From: Kiritimatiellia bacterium
GTDB taxonomy: Bacteria; Verrucomicrobiota; Kiritimatiellia; UBA8416; JAIOPI01
Length of the DNA: 21,638 nt
Assembly: GCA_028822745.1 (NCBI GenBank)
Contig: JAPKCZ010000008.1
Location: forward strand, 1 to 21,638
Reading direction: 5' to 3'
Shown: positions 1-7,143 of the stretch, in pieces
Layout: each line of letters opens with the position of its first letter
Position numbering within the stretch: the stretch's first letter is position 1
The notes under the pieces: model-generated
The model's input: the letters and a program-made list of their open reading frames with translations, nothing else
Told to the model about the DNA's origin: nothing
The model's database searches: none
Translations under genes and position numbers: made by a program

Positions 1-172
1 CAAGTCTCAGTGCAGTGCCCGCTGTAACCGAACGATTACCGTGGACAATTTCATTGATACGTCGGGCAGAAACGTTGATGTCTTTGGCGAGCCGATACTG
101 CGAGACGCTCAAGGGCAACAAGAATTCTTCGAGAAGAATTTCGCCTGGATGAATGGGGGGCATCTTTTTCAT
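1..172 (-). CDS. higA: HigA-family antitoxin (partial, cut by window edge)
   Basis: The visible 57 residues begin MKKMPPIHPGEILLEEFL and continue into a helix-turn-helix region with the motif VSARRINEIVHGNR. This is the standard start of the HigA/VapI-type XRE antitoxin. Such proteins neutralise the HigB toxin and repress their own promoter. The ATG at 172 is preceded by AGGAGA, which overlaps the stop codon of the upstream toxin gene, so translation of the two is probably coupled. The C-terminal part lies outside the window, so I cannot tell whether the gene is intact. Toxin-first gene order is typical of HigBA rather than of most other toxin-antitoxin families. Confidence 0.88.
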   Translation of the reverse strand, partial: MKKMPPIHPGEILLEEFLLPLSVSQYRLAKDINVSARRINEIVHGNRSVTAGTALRL

Positions 173-181
173 GGGTTTCTC

Positions 182-463
182 CTAGTGGTAGTCAACGATT
201 TCGACATCGAATGCATCTCGCGATTTCCACCGGAAACAGATGCGGTACTGTTGGTTGATGCGAATGCTATGTTGCCCTTTTCTGTCACCTTTGAGTGCCT
301 CAAGCCGATTGTTTGGTGGCACGCGAAGTTCGTCAATATTCGTTGTGGCATCCAACATCCATAGCTTCCGCATTGCCGTTCGTTGGATACCCTGGGGAAT
401 TTTTCGTGAGGACTGCCGCGTAAAGAGTTTTTCCGTCTCATCACATCGGAGTGATTTGATCAT
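182..463 (-). CDS. higB: HigB-type toxin, RelE/ParE superfamily mRNA interferase
   Basis: A 93-residue protein starting MIKSLRCDETEKLF. It carries the family hallmarks: RKLWMLDAT, then DELRVPPNNRLEALKGD, then GQHSIRINQQYRICFRW, and a C-terminal DVEIVDYH. These match HigB toxins, which bind the ribosome and cleave mRNA; length is normal for the family. I chose the ATG at 463. A GTG two codons upstream (469) is also in frame, but it lies in the gap between the predicted -10 box and the transcription start. No Shine-Dalgarno sequence is visible, so the message may be almost leaderless. The gene ends 9 bases before higA, and the surrounding DNA looks more AT-rich than the biotin genes, which suits an acquired module. 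Confidence 0.9.
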   Translation of the reverse strand: MIKSLRCDETEKLFTRQSSRKIPQGIQRTAMRKLWMLDATTNIDELRVPPNNRLEALKGDRKGQHSIRINQQYRICFRWKSRDAFDVEIVDYH

Positions 464-469
464 GCACAC

Positions 470-498
470 ATAGTAACGCGATGCGTTAATATCGGCAA
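470..498 (-). promoter_or_regulatory. higBA promoter with embedded palindromic operator
   Basis: Reading leftwards there is a -35 box TTGCCG (493-498), a 17-base spacer, and a -10 box TACTAT (470-475). The higB ATG begins six bases after the -10 box. A palindrome TAACGC-N3-GCGTTA (474-488), extending imperfectly to 470-492, lies between the two boxes and overlaps the -10. This is where a HigA-HigB repressor would be expected to bind. The boxes and palindrome are seen directly; the operator role is inferred from how HigA works. Confidence 0.6.
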
Positions 499-690
499 GG
501 GATATTATTGAACTTATTCAATTTTCCTAACGTTCTGAATCAAACTTTGGTGCGAATGCGACAATAGTCTCGTAGAGTCAAATAACTCATCCACTCAATG
601 TTTCATCCTTTTCTCACGCTTTTTCTACCACGCTTTCTCCATTGCGAATACCCTAGGCGCCACTGAATCTGCCACAGAGGAAAATTGGGG
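499..690. other. Non-coding stretch between higBA and the tRNA terminator
   Basis: I find no credible gene here. The DNA is AT-rich in its first half. Short open frames lack family motifs and ribosome-binding sites. It separates the toxin-antitoxin promoter from the terminator of the tRNA-Phe gene, and both units are transcribed leftwards. Confidence 0.5.
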
Positions 691-716
691 CAAAAAAAGA
701 ACCGCTGTAAGCGGTT
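691..716 (-). terminator. Intrinsic terminator of the tRNA-Phe transcript
   Basis: On the minus strand AACCGC and GCGGTT form a six-base-pair stem around a five-base loop, followed at once by a T-rich run (complement of 692-698, all A). It lies about 120 bases past the tRNA 3' end and is oriented to stop leftward transcription before higBA. Confidence 0.75.
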
Positions 717-766
717 TGCTTGCAAGGGGGAGGGCCCGGCTTCGTTGCGTCGCCTTAGGCTCCTTT

Positions 767-794
767 GCTACGCCGCGGCAATCTTCGGCGTAGC
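767..794. repeat. GC-rich inverted repeat in the tRNA trailer
   Basis: GCTACGCCG (767-775) and CGGCGTAGC (786-794) are perfect nine-base complements around a ten-base loop. The loop has no T-run after it, so this is not a terminator. The surrounding 717-834 stretch, rich in GTAGC and CGAAG words, has the same flavour as the repeat at 6860-6895. It may be a dispersed palindromic element or an RNA-processing hairpin in the trailer of the tRNA precursor. Confidence 0.5.
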
Positions 795-834
795 CAATCG
801 TAGCCAGCCGCGAGGAACGAGCGGAGGCGAAGAT

Positions 835-910
<76 letters not shown>

Positions 911-929
911 GTCTTTTGGAAAGGCATGC

Positions 930-958
930 ATACTAGGGGGAATGGCGGCAGGATGCAA
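930..958 (-). promoter_or_regulatory. Promoter of tRNA-Phe
   Basis: Leftward -35 box TTGCAT (953-958), exactly 17 bases of spacer, and -10 box TAGTAT (930-935), about 20 bases before the tRNA 5' end. It lies just after the bioA stop codon, so the tRNA does not depend on the biotin operon. Confidence 0.6.
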
Positions 959-976
959 TAGCTTTTTCGGGCCAGG

Positions 977-2227
977 TCAAGCCGCGCTGAGTCCCGCCCT
1001 GAGGGCGTCGAGCATGGCTTCCAATTCGGTGCGGGCCGTGACGAGCGGCGGCATGAGGTAAATCACGCGGCCAAGTGGACGCAAAAGATAACCACGGTCG
1101 CGCATGATGGCTTGTGCTGCTTGGGCTTGCGCCGTGGTTTCACACGTGACTGCTCCAATCAAGCCTAGCGATCGCGCGTCGGTCACACCCGGTATGTCGG
1201 CCAGGCTTTCGATCCCAGTTTGCATCAAATCACTCATGGTACGCACGTTATCGCGCAGCGGCGCTTTGTCGTATTCGGCGAGCGCCGCTAGGGCAGCTGC
1301 ACAAGCAATCGGGTTTCCGGCATGGGTGTGACCATGATAGAAGGTGCCATCGCTGTCACCGAGATCTGAAAAGGCATTGTAAATCTCGTCGCGCACAATG
1401 GCGGCACTCAAGGGCAACGCCCCGCCGGTGACGGCTTTGCCGACGCAAACGATGTCGGGATCAAGATCAGCTTGCATGAAAGCAAACATGGTGCCCGTGC
1501 GCAAAAAGCCGGTGGCGATTTCGTCGACAATAACCATGACGCCCGCCTCACGTGCCATGCGGTAAAGGGCCTGCAAGTACGCCACGTCGTACATGCGCAT
1601 TCCCGCCGCGCACTGACAGAGCGGCTCTACCACGATCGCGGCCAACGACGCGCCTTGCTCCGAAAAAATCTTTCGAGCTGCATCAATGCAATTTTCCAGC
1701 GATCCATCATAAGGCGGCACAGGGAGCTGGCTGCCGGGGAAACGCACGGGCGCAAAAGGCTCATGGAAATGATCCAGAAAGCCAAGCGACAAGGTACCCA
1801 GCGTATCGCCATGATACGCTTGGCGCAGCGACGCAAATCGCGTGCGCTCCGGCTGCCCCTTTAGATAAGCATGCTGCAACGCGACTTTCATGGCGATTTC
1901 GACACTGCTGGCTCCGTCGCTGGCGAAGTGCACATGACGACTCATATCAGGCATCAGCTCGACCAGAGCTTGGGCCAGCTTTTCGGCCGGAAAATGCGTC
2001 ATATTGCCAAGGATGCTGTGCTGAAGCGCATCACTCTGCATGGCGATGGCGTTAACGATGAGCGGATGACTATGCCCCAATGCCGCCGACCACCAGGACG
2101 ATATGGCGTCGAAGTAACGGTTGCCGTCTGCGTCGTGTAAATAACAGCCCGCGCCACGAATGATGGCTGGGGGCAGGCCTTTTTCGATGGCCGAAAAGGT
2201 CGTGTAGGGATGCCAGATGTGGGACAT
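977..2227 (-). CDS. bioA: Adenosylmethionine-8-amino-7-oxononanoate aminotransferase (BioA)
   Basis: This cytoplasmic PLP enzyme moves the amino group of S-adenosylmethionine onto KAPA to make DAPA, the third step of biotin ring assembly. The 416-residue length is normal. Signatures include WHPYTTF near the N-terminus, AISSWWSAALGHSHP (substrate-side tryptophans W45/W46), FASDGASSVEIAMK, the Y138-H-G-D segment, VDEIATGF (D235 contacts the PLP ring nitrogen) and the Schiff-base lysine K264 in VGKAVTGGALPLSA. HGHTHAGNPIACAAAL follows as expected. The SAM-type amino donor is inferred from the BioA signature; BioK-like lysine users cannot be fully excluded by eye. It is the last gene of the leftward biotin operon, 25 bases after bioD. 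Confidence 0.96.
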   Translation of the reverse strand: MSHIWHPYTTFSAIEKGLPPAIIRGAGCYLHDADGNRYFDAISSWWSAALGHSHPLIVNAIAMQSDALQHSILGNMTHFPAEKLAQALVELMPDMSRHVHFASDGASSVEIAMKVALQHAYLKGQPERTRFASLRQAYHGDTLGTLSLGFLDHFHEPFAPVRFPGSQLPVPPYDGSLENCIDAARKIFSEQGASLAAIVVEPLCQCAAGMRMYDVAYLQALYRMAREAGVMVIVDEIATGFLRTGTMFAFMQADLDPDIVCVGKAVTGGALPLSAAIVRDEIYNAFSDLGDSDGTFYHGHTHAGNPIACAAALAALAEYDKAPLRDNVRTMSDLMQTGIESLADIPGVTDARSLGLIGAVTCETTAQAQAAQAIMRDRGYLLRPLGRVIYLMPPLVTARTELEAMLDALRAGLSAA

Positions 2228-2252
2228 GGTTATGCGTTCTACGTTCGGGGTT

Positions 2253-2975
2253 TCAGGTTACCAGGGTGTTTAGGAATGGGGTTACGATGTCTTTGAACTG
2301 GGCGGGTGTAAAGTCTGGATCTGCCAGATCGGATATGAAAGGAATGGGCCCGAGCACCGCGATGCCAGTACGATCGCCGATCGTAAAGAGATTGTCCTGC
2401 TCGATGATACCGATCGGATCTTCAGTCGACTGAACGATAACGACGGCCGCAACCGTCAACCCAACGCGAAGCAGCGACTCAACGGTCATCAGGGTATGAT
2501 TGAGCGTGCCCAGACCCGGTCGCGCAGCGACGACGACATCCAGATCAAGCTCGCAGGCCAGATCGCGCATGTCGGCGGTCGGCCCCAGCGGCACGCGACA
2601 GCCCCCAGCGCCTTCGACGATGACCGCATCATGTACGGCCTGCAGCGATTTAAGAGCGTCGCCAATTCGGTTCAGACTGATCGGTTGCTGCGCCTGCAGG
2701 GCAGCAAGGTGCGGTGAACAGGGCGGAATAAAACGATAAGGACACATCAGGGCCTGTTCCTCAGCTGAGCGTTCTTCTGCGGAAAGCCCAGCCATGCGCA
2801 ACACAAGGTCCAAATCGGGCGCGCTCAGTTGCCCGTCGTGCTCTATACATCCGGTCTGCACCGGCTTCATCGGAACCACATCACGCCCCGCGGCACGTGC
2901 CGTTGCGACCAGTGCCGCGGTCACGACCGTTTTGCCGACGTCCGTATCTGTTCCGGTTACAAAGAGACTGTTCAT
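2253..2975 (-). CDS. bioD: Dethiobiotin synthetase (BioD)
   Basis: BioD uses ATP and CO2 to close the ureido ring of DAPA, giving dethiobiotin, in the cytoplasm. The protein is 240 residues, as usual. The N-terminal P-loop is GTDTDVGKT (residues 8-16, with K15). MKPVQTG (36-42) holds the conserved lysine that binds carbamate, and IVEGAGGCRVPL (119-130) is the family signature. Its ATG overlaps the bioC stop codon in the sequence ATGA, which points to coupled translation. Nothing looks damaged. Confidence 0.96.
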   Translation of the reverse strand: MNSLFVTGTDTDVGKTVVTAALVATARAAGRDVVPMKPVQTGCIEHDGQLSAPDLDLVLRMAGLSAEERSAEEQALMCPYRFIPPCSPHLAALQAQQPISLNRIGDALKSLQAVHDAVIVEGAGGCRVPLGPTADMRDLACELDLDVVVAARPGLGTLNHTLMTVESLLRVGLTVAAVVIVQSTEDPIGIIEQDNLFTIGDRTGIAVLGPIPFISDLADPDFTPAQFKDIVTPFLNTLVT

Positions 2976-3772
2976 GGTTTACGATAGGAAAAGAAGCCAA
3001 CGACCGACGTGACAGAAACGCCATTGTCCGTCGCGAAATGCGTATCATAGTAAGTCTGCAGGCGATTAAGCTCCCCGCGTGTCAGCGGCAAAGGCCCGCG
3101 TGAAACGTCGCCCCCCGTCACGCCTTGATCATGGATTTGCCGTAGCACCGCACGCGCGTTGGGTAGCATCACTTGATAAGAGCGTTCTGTCACGTGCTCA
3201 CAGGTCCAGCCCATCGCATCGAAGGCGCTGCGGCCCTGGGCCAAGGTTGGCAAGGCGGCGCGCACGGGCTTATTCGAAACAGCCGCTCGGCGAGCGCGAT
3301 GCAATTCGGACAACGTTCCATCGAGCATGAATGCACAGTGAAAGCGTCCACCCGAAGCAAGGCAGCGATCCAGCGCTTGAACAGCATCGGGCAGTGACGG
3401 CGCCCAATGCAACGCGGCGCTGCTCATGATAACGTCGCAGCTGCCCCACGCCGCCGTGGCCTCCTCGAAACCAGCGACGCGATGGTTCAGCGCGTCGCTG
3501 GACGGGCAAACACACTGGGCCTGAGCGATCATCTTGGGTGATAAATCAAAGGCGTCAATGCGAGCCTGCGGAAAACGCGCGAGAAGTTTACGCGTAAGAA
3601 GTCCCGTGCCACAGCCGGGCTCCAGTATGTGATCCGGCTTCTCAGCCTCTGGGAAAAGAGCCAATAGATCTGTGGCGACTTGATCATGCACCCTGATGGC
3701 GCGGTCATAGGTCGTCGCCGCTGCGGAGAATCGCGCGCCGATATCAGACGCGCTTGTGGCCATCACGTTCAT
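2972..3772 (-). CDS. bioC: Malonyl-ACP O-methyltransferase (BioC)
   Basis: BioC methylates malonyl-ACP with SAM, so that fatty-acid synthase can extend a disguised dicarboxylate towards pimeloyl-ACP. The class I methyltransferase motif HILEPGCGTGLL sits at residues 49-59. An acidic loop DAFDLSP and the SSAALHWAPSL segment follow, the latter matching the typical BioC LQW region. I took the ATG at 3772 (266 residues) because it forms an ATGA overlap with the bioH stop; the frame is open up to an alternative start at 3802. Position between bioH and bioD supports BioC over a generic methyltransferase. Confidence 0.92.
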   Translation of the reverse strand: MNVMATSASDIGARFSAAATTYDRAIRVHDQVATDLLALFPEAEKPDHILEPGCGTGLLTRKLLARFPQARIDAFDLSPKMIAQAQCVCPSSDALNHRVAGFEEATAAWGSCDVIMSSAALHWAPSLPDAVQALDRCLASGGRFHCAFMLDGTLSELHRARRAAVSNKPVRAALPTLAQGRSAFDAMGWTCEHVTERSYQVMLPNARAVLRQIHDQGVTGGDVSRGPLPLTRGELNRLQTYYDTHFATDNGVSVTSVVGFFSYRKP

Positions 3773-4506
3773 TGCCATTGGGCCACCGCTTGCAGCATCC
3801 ACGCCGAATGGCTCAGAATCAGGTCATGCCCGGCGTCCTCGTTCAGTATGAAGGTGCCGTTTGACAAACCGTCCGCCAACGCCTGTCCCGCCTCCCACGG
3901 AATGAGATCATCCCGCGCGCCGTGTAAAACCAATGCTGGCGCGATAACGTGCGGCACGCGCGCGCGATGATCCACCGATTGCAAATAGGCCAAGCCATCG
4001 AGCAGCGGCTCCTTGCCATGTTCGAGGGCACGCGCCACATTGCCTTCGAGATAGTCTTGTCCGTATTTGCTGACGGTCGTGGCCGACCCGAAGAACCCGC
4101 GCAGCGCTTCTTCGGGTTTCTCACGCAGGCGTCGGCCTAAGGCGCGAACGTTGGCAACCGGATAGCCATGCGGAAAATCATGATCGCAGCAAAAACGGGC
4201 CGATGTACATACGAGCACGAGTCGCGCCACCTTTTCGGGGCGCCGCAAGGCGATTTCGATGGCCAGGCGGCCGCCCATGGACCAGCCGATGAAGGTATGC
4301 GTTCCCTCGAGCCGATCGACTTGGTCCAAGACACGCTGCATGACACGCTCGTGTCCCGGCGCGGCCGGATCGTCGTGCGGCGAGGGGCTGCAATGATCGA
4401 GCACCGAGACGGGCACATTCAGGTGCTTTTCGACGCGTCGCGCTACGCCGCGCATGGATACCGCCGGAAAAGCCCAGCCGGGAATGATGACGACCTGATC
4501 AATCAT
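3769..4506 (-). CDS. bioH: Pimeloyl-ACP methyl ester carboxylesterase (BioH)
   Basis: An alpha/beta hydrolase of 245 residues. It removes the methyl group added by BioC and so ends pimelate chain extension. The nucleophile elbow GWSMGG gives S76. The likely acid is D199 in HGARDDLIP, and H227 in NEDAGHDLI completes the triad. The early PGWAF segment matches the oxyanion region of BioH. Both ends overlap neighbours by ATGA (bioF upstream, bioC downstream). Alpha/beta hydrolases are hard to assign alone; here the operon makes BioH by far the best reading. It could in principle be another of the functionally equivalent esterase families. Confidence 0.92.
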   Translation of the reverse strand: MIDQVVIIPGWAFPAVSMRGVARRVEKHLNVPVSVLDHCSPSPHDDPAAPGHERVMQRVLDQVDRLEGTHTFIGWSMGGRLAIEIALRRPEKVARLVLVCTSARFCCDHDFPHGYPVANVRALGRRLREKPEEALRGFFGSATTVSKYGQDYLEGNVARALEHGKEPLLDGLAYLQSVDHRARVPHVIAPALVLHGARDDLIPWEAGQALADGLSNGTFILNEDAGHDLILSHSAWMLQAVAQWQ

Positions 4507-5672
4507 GACGATATCAACCCGTGTTTTCGACCCACATTCGCAAGTACATCCACCGTGCGGTCGAGGTCTTCATCAGAATGCGTCAAGGTCACCGAAAAGC
4601 GCAAGCGAGCCATACCGGCGGGCACAGTCGGCGGACGAATGGCCGCCACGAGAATGCCTTCAGCGGCCATGGCCCGCGCCATATCGAGGGCGGCCTCATT
4701 GGCGCCAACAACAACGGGAACGATCTGGGTTTCGGTCTGCATGGTATCAAACCCCAGCGCGCGTAATGCTTCTCGAAAACGGGCGCAACGCTTGAGCAGC
4801 GTTGTGCCCAGCTCGGGTTCATCCCTCAGAACATCTAAGGCGCCCAAAGCGGCACCGGCAACCGAGGGCGGCATCGCCGTGGTATAAATAAAGGCGCGCG
4901 CGCGATTGACGCACAGATTCCGAATGCGCGCACTGCAGGCGATGAAACCACCATAACCACCGAGTGCTTTGCTCATCGTACCCATGGACACATGCACTTG
5001 GTCTTCCAGGCCCAGCTGCGAAACAAGTCCCCTGCCCTGCTCGCCCATGATGCCGGTCGAATGGGCCTCGTCGACCATCAGCGTCACCCCGTAGCGTTGT
5101 GCGAGTTCCGCCAATTCAACCAGCGGTGCGATGTCGCCGTCCATGCTGTACACCGACTCGACGACAATGACGCCGCGCTCGGAAGGATACTTTGAAAGGA
5201 GCCGCTCGAGGTGCTCGACGTCGTTGTGGCGAAAACGATGCAACCTCGCTCGGCTCAAGACGATGCCGTCAATGAGGCTCGCATGCGAAAGGCGGTCGGC
5301 GAACACGTGATCCGGCGCCAGTGCGGTCAGCACGCCCACGTTGGCCATGTATCCGCTGCCGAAGGCCAGGGCCGACGGATAGCCTTTGAATTCGGCCAAG
5401 CGCTCCTCTAAATCCTCGTGAAGACAAAGCGTGCCTGAGACCAGACGGGATGCCGCCGCGCCTGCACCGTGGGAAAGCAGGGCCTTCTGTGACGCCGCAA
5501 CGACGTGCGGATGCGTCGCCAGTCCGAGATAGTCATTGGATGCAAAATTGAGCAGGGAACGCCCGTCGATCTCAACGTGACCGCCCACATTGGGGAAGGC
5601 GCGCAGATGCCGTTCCAACCCTTGAACACGGGCGGCACCGAGGATCTCTTCTATCCACTGTTCGTGATTCAT
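4503..5672 (-). CDS. bioF: 8-amino-7-oxononanoate synthase (BioF)
   Basis: BioF is a PLP enzyme that condenses pimeloyl-ACP with alanine, releasing CO2, to give KAPA. With the ATG at 5672 the protein is 389 residues, the normal size. Motifs: NFASNDYLGLA (42-52), GAGAAASRLVSGT, FGSGYMANVG, the PLP-contact segment VDEAHSTGIMG (D201, H204), and the Schiff-base lysine K235 in MGTMSKALGGYGG. The frame continues upstream to a TTG at 5711, but that start would fall inside the palindrome of the control region, so I reject it. First gene of the leftward operon; divergent from bioB. Confidence 0.95.
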   Translation of the reverse strand: MNHEQWIEEILGAARVQGLERHLRAFPNVGGHVEIDGRSLLNFASNDYLGLATHPHVVAASQKALLSHGAGAAASRLVSGTLCLHEDLEERLAEFKGYPSALAFGSGYMANVGVLTALAPDHVFADRLSHASLIDGIVLSRARLHRFRHNDVEHLERLLSKYPSERGVIVVESVYSMDGDIAPLVELAELAQRYGVTLMVDEAHSTGIMGEQGRGLVSQLGLEDQVHVSMGTMSKALGGYGGFIACSARIRNLCVNRARAFIYTTAMPPSVAGAALGALDVLRDEPELGTTLLKRCARFREALRALGFDTMQTETQIVPVVVGANEAALDMARAMAAEGILVAAIRPPTVPAGMARLRFSVTLTHSDEDLDRTVDVLANVGRKHGLISS

Positions 5673-5704
5673 AACGGGTGCTTTCGCGGGATGGCTTGAT
5701 TTAC

Positions 5705-5729
5705 GACCCAAACAAAACTATTTTGGGTC
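5705..5729. promoter_or_regulatory. Palindrome in the bioF-bioB divergent control region
   Basis: GACCCAAA (5705-5712) and TTTGGGTC (5722-5729) form a perfect eight-base inverted repeat with a nine-base spacer. The right arm covers the -35 box of the predicted bioB promoter. The sequence does not look like a BirA operator (TTGTAAACC type) or a BioR box (TTATCTATAA type). A repressor site for biotin control is a reasonable inference; no T-run follows, so it is not a terminator. Confidence 0.5.
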
Positions 5730-5751
5730 TTTGGTAATCGATGAGTATAAA
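5723..5751 (+). promoter_or_regulatory. Predicted bioB promoter
   Basis: -35 box TTGGGT (5723-5728), 17-base spacer and -10 box TATAAA (5746-5751), about 33 bases before the bioB ATG. The -35 overlaps the palindrome at 5705-5729, which would let a bound protein block RNA polymerase. I could not find an equally good promoter facing bioF. Confidence 0.5.
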
Positions 5752-5784
5752 GGGCCAACCCCTTAGTTTCAAGAAAGTGCTATT

Positions 5785-6813
5785 ATGGATTGGAGCGCAT
5801 TAAGCGATCACGTGCTGGCTGGCGTGCCGGTTACCCCGGCGGATGCCATGGCTATCCTCGACTCAGGTGACGATACGTTATTGCCGCTTTTGCAGGCCGC
5901 ATTCCAGATTCGTAGCCATTATTGGGGCCGCGGGGTCCGCATCCACGTGCTACGAAACGCCAAAAGCGGGATTTGCGCGGAAAATTGTTCTTTTTGTAGC
6001 CAGGCGTCCAGCGCCTATAGCGGCATTGACCATTATAAGATGCAGTCCGTTGAGGAGCTGATAGAAGGCGCGCGCGCGGCCCACGCACAAAATGCCGTCA
6101 AATACTGTATCGTCACCGCCACGCGGGGTCCATCGACTGCGCAGCTTGATACCATCTGCGATGCCGTGCGGCGCATCAAAGCCGAACTTCCCATTAAAAT
6201 CTGCACCTCGCTCGGGTTACTCGCCGAGGGCCAGGCCGAGCAACTGGCCGCGGCGGGCGTCGATCGCTTCAACCACAACCTGGAAACGTCCGAGGACTAT
6301 TACCCCAAGGTTTGCCAGACGCACACCTATCAGGATCGCATGCAGACCCTTCAACGGGTCAAAGACGCGGGCATGGAGACCTGCTGTGGTGGCATCATGG
6401 GCATGGGTGAAGCCAAGGCCGACCGCATCCAACTCGCCTTCTCGCTTGCTAAACTGGGAACCGAATCTGTGCCGGTGAACTTTCTGGACCCACGCCCCGG
6501 AACGCCGCTTGAGAAAGTGAAACGCCTCTCTCCCAGTGACGCCTTGCGTTGTTTGGCCATGTTCCGCTTCGTTAACCCGAGCGCTGAAATCCGTGTCGCA
6601 GGTGGCCGCGAGGTTGTGCTGCGCGACATGCAGGCACTGGCCTTGTATCCGGCCAACTCCCTATTTTCCGAAGGCTACCTGACCACGGGCGGCCAAGGAC
6701 ACAGCCAGGACGAGAAATTGATCCTCGATGCGGGGTTCTTTGTGGAGTCCATTGAGAACGACACCCCCAATGTCGCGCCGACGTCTTCCTGCTGCACAGA
6801 AAGCCCTGCTTAA
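5785..6813 (+). CDS. bioB: Biotin synthase (BioB), radical SAM sulfur insertion
   Basis: BioB inserts sulfur into dethiobiotin to give biotin, using a radical-SAM [4Fe-4S] cluster and a sacrificial [2Fe-2S] cluster. The first cluster is bound by C64, C68 and C71 in GICAENCSFCSQ. The second should be held by C108, C140, C200 and the unusual arginine ligand R270 in EIRVAGGRE; spacing matches the E. coli enzyme. RFNHNLETSEDYYPKV and GGIMGMGEA are typical core segments. At 342 residues the length is normal. It is the only rightward protein gene in the window and completes the pathway encoded by the divergent bioFHCDA operon. I see no clear rightward terminator after it. Confidence 0.97.
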   Translation: MDWSALSDHVLAGVPVTPADAMAILDSGDDTLLPLLQAAFQIRSHYWGRGVRIHVLRNAKSGICAENCSFCSQASSAYSGIDHYKMQSVEELIEGARAAHAQNAVKYCIVTATRGPSTAQLDTICDAVRRIKAELPIKICTSLGLLAEGQAEQLAAAGVDRFNHNLETSEDYYPKVCQTHTYQDRMQTLQRVKDAGMETCCGGIMGMGEAKADRIQLAFSLAKLGTESVPVNFLDPRPGTPLEKVKRLSPSDALRCLAMFRFVNPSAEIRVAGGREVVLRDMQALALYPANSLFSEGYLTTGGQGHSQDEKLILDAGFFVESIENDTPNVAPTSSCCTESPA

Positions 6814-6833
6814 ACCTAGAGGCAGAAATTGAC

Positions 6834-7046
6834 ATCACGAAGGACGCGAAGACCACGACTTGTCCGCCGTAGCTCACAGAGCGAAGGAGGAAGCAACCCT
6901 CTGAAGGGTCATGGCTTACAAAACAGATTGTACGTTTATCGTCGACACCTATTGGCTGTGGCCGTGAGTAACATTGATCTCTACCAAGGGACGTGGAACC
7001 ATCCCGCTCTTCCCGTCCTTCGTGCATTTCGTGCTCTTCGTGGTGA
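6834..7046. repeat. Intergenic CACGAAG-type repeat element with inverted ends
   Basis: The stretch begins with CACGAAGGACGCGAAG (from 6836) and ends with the same words in the opposite direction (7015-7046, three CTTCGTG-like units). CACGAAGGAC at 6836-6845 is exactly complementary to 7015-7024. Inside, at about 6860-6895, a GTAGCTC-ACA-GAGCGAAGG hairpin lies next to TCCGCC/GGAGGA blocks. Short open frames across it are low-complexity and are not genes. I recall similar words between genes in PVC-group genomes, but cannot search here. Confidence 0.5.
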
Positions 7047-7069
7047 TTCTAAACGCTCTTTATAGGTTA

Positions 7070-7110
7070 AACACAAAATGGGCGCAGCGCGAAATCATCG
7101 CACCACGCCC
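7070..7110 (-). terminator. Intrinsic terminator of the cysK-cutA-sodN operon
   Basis: On the minus strand GGGCG pairs with CGCCC and, after a two-base internal bulge on each side, GTGCG pairs with CGCGC (one G-T pair) around a seven-base loop (7080-7110). ATTTTGTGTT follows (7070-7079). It lies about 35 bases after the sodN stop codon. Confidence 0.6.
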
Positions 7111-7143
7111 ACTATTAAACGTCATTCGGTTTTATCCCAACGT

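Noticed and set aside
4168..4887. A 239-codon rightward open frame
   Set aside because: It is antisense to bioH and bioF, both of which have intact catalytic motifs; the peptide is low-complexity and arginine/serine-rich.
5673..5711. Longer bioF start at TTG 5711
   Set aside because: It would add 13 residues without family similarity and place the start codon inside the control palindrome.
5705..5729. The bioF-bioB palindrome as a terminator
   Set aside because: No T-run follows on either strand and it sits between divergent genes at a promoter.
6572..7027. A 151-codon leftward open frame over the end of bioB and the repeat element
   Set aside because: It overlaps the conserved end of bioB and repeat sequence and has no family motif.
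6834..7046. Possible CRISPR array from the repeated CACGAAG words
   Set aside because: The units are about 7-10 bases, irregularly spaced and in opposite directions, with no unique spacers and no cas genes.
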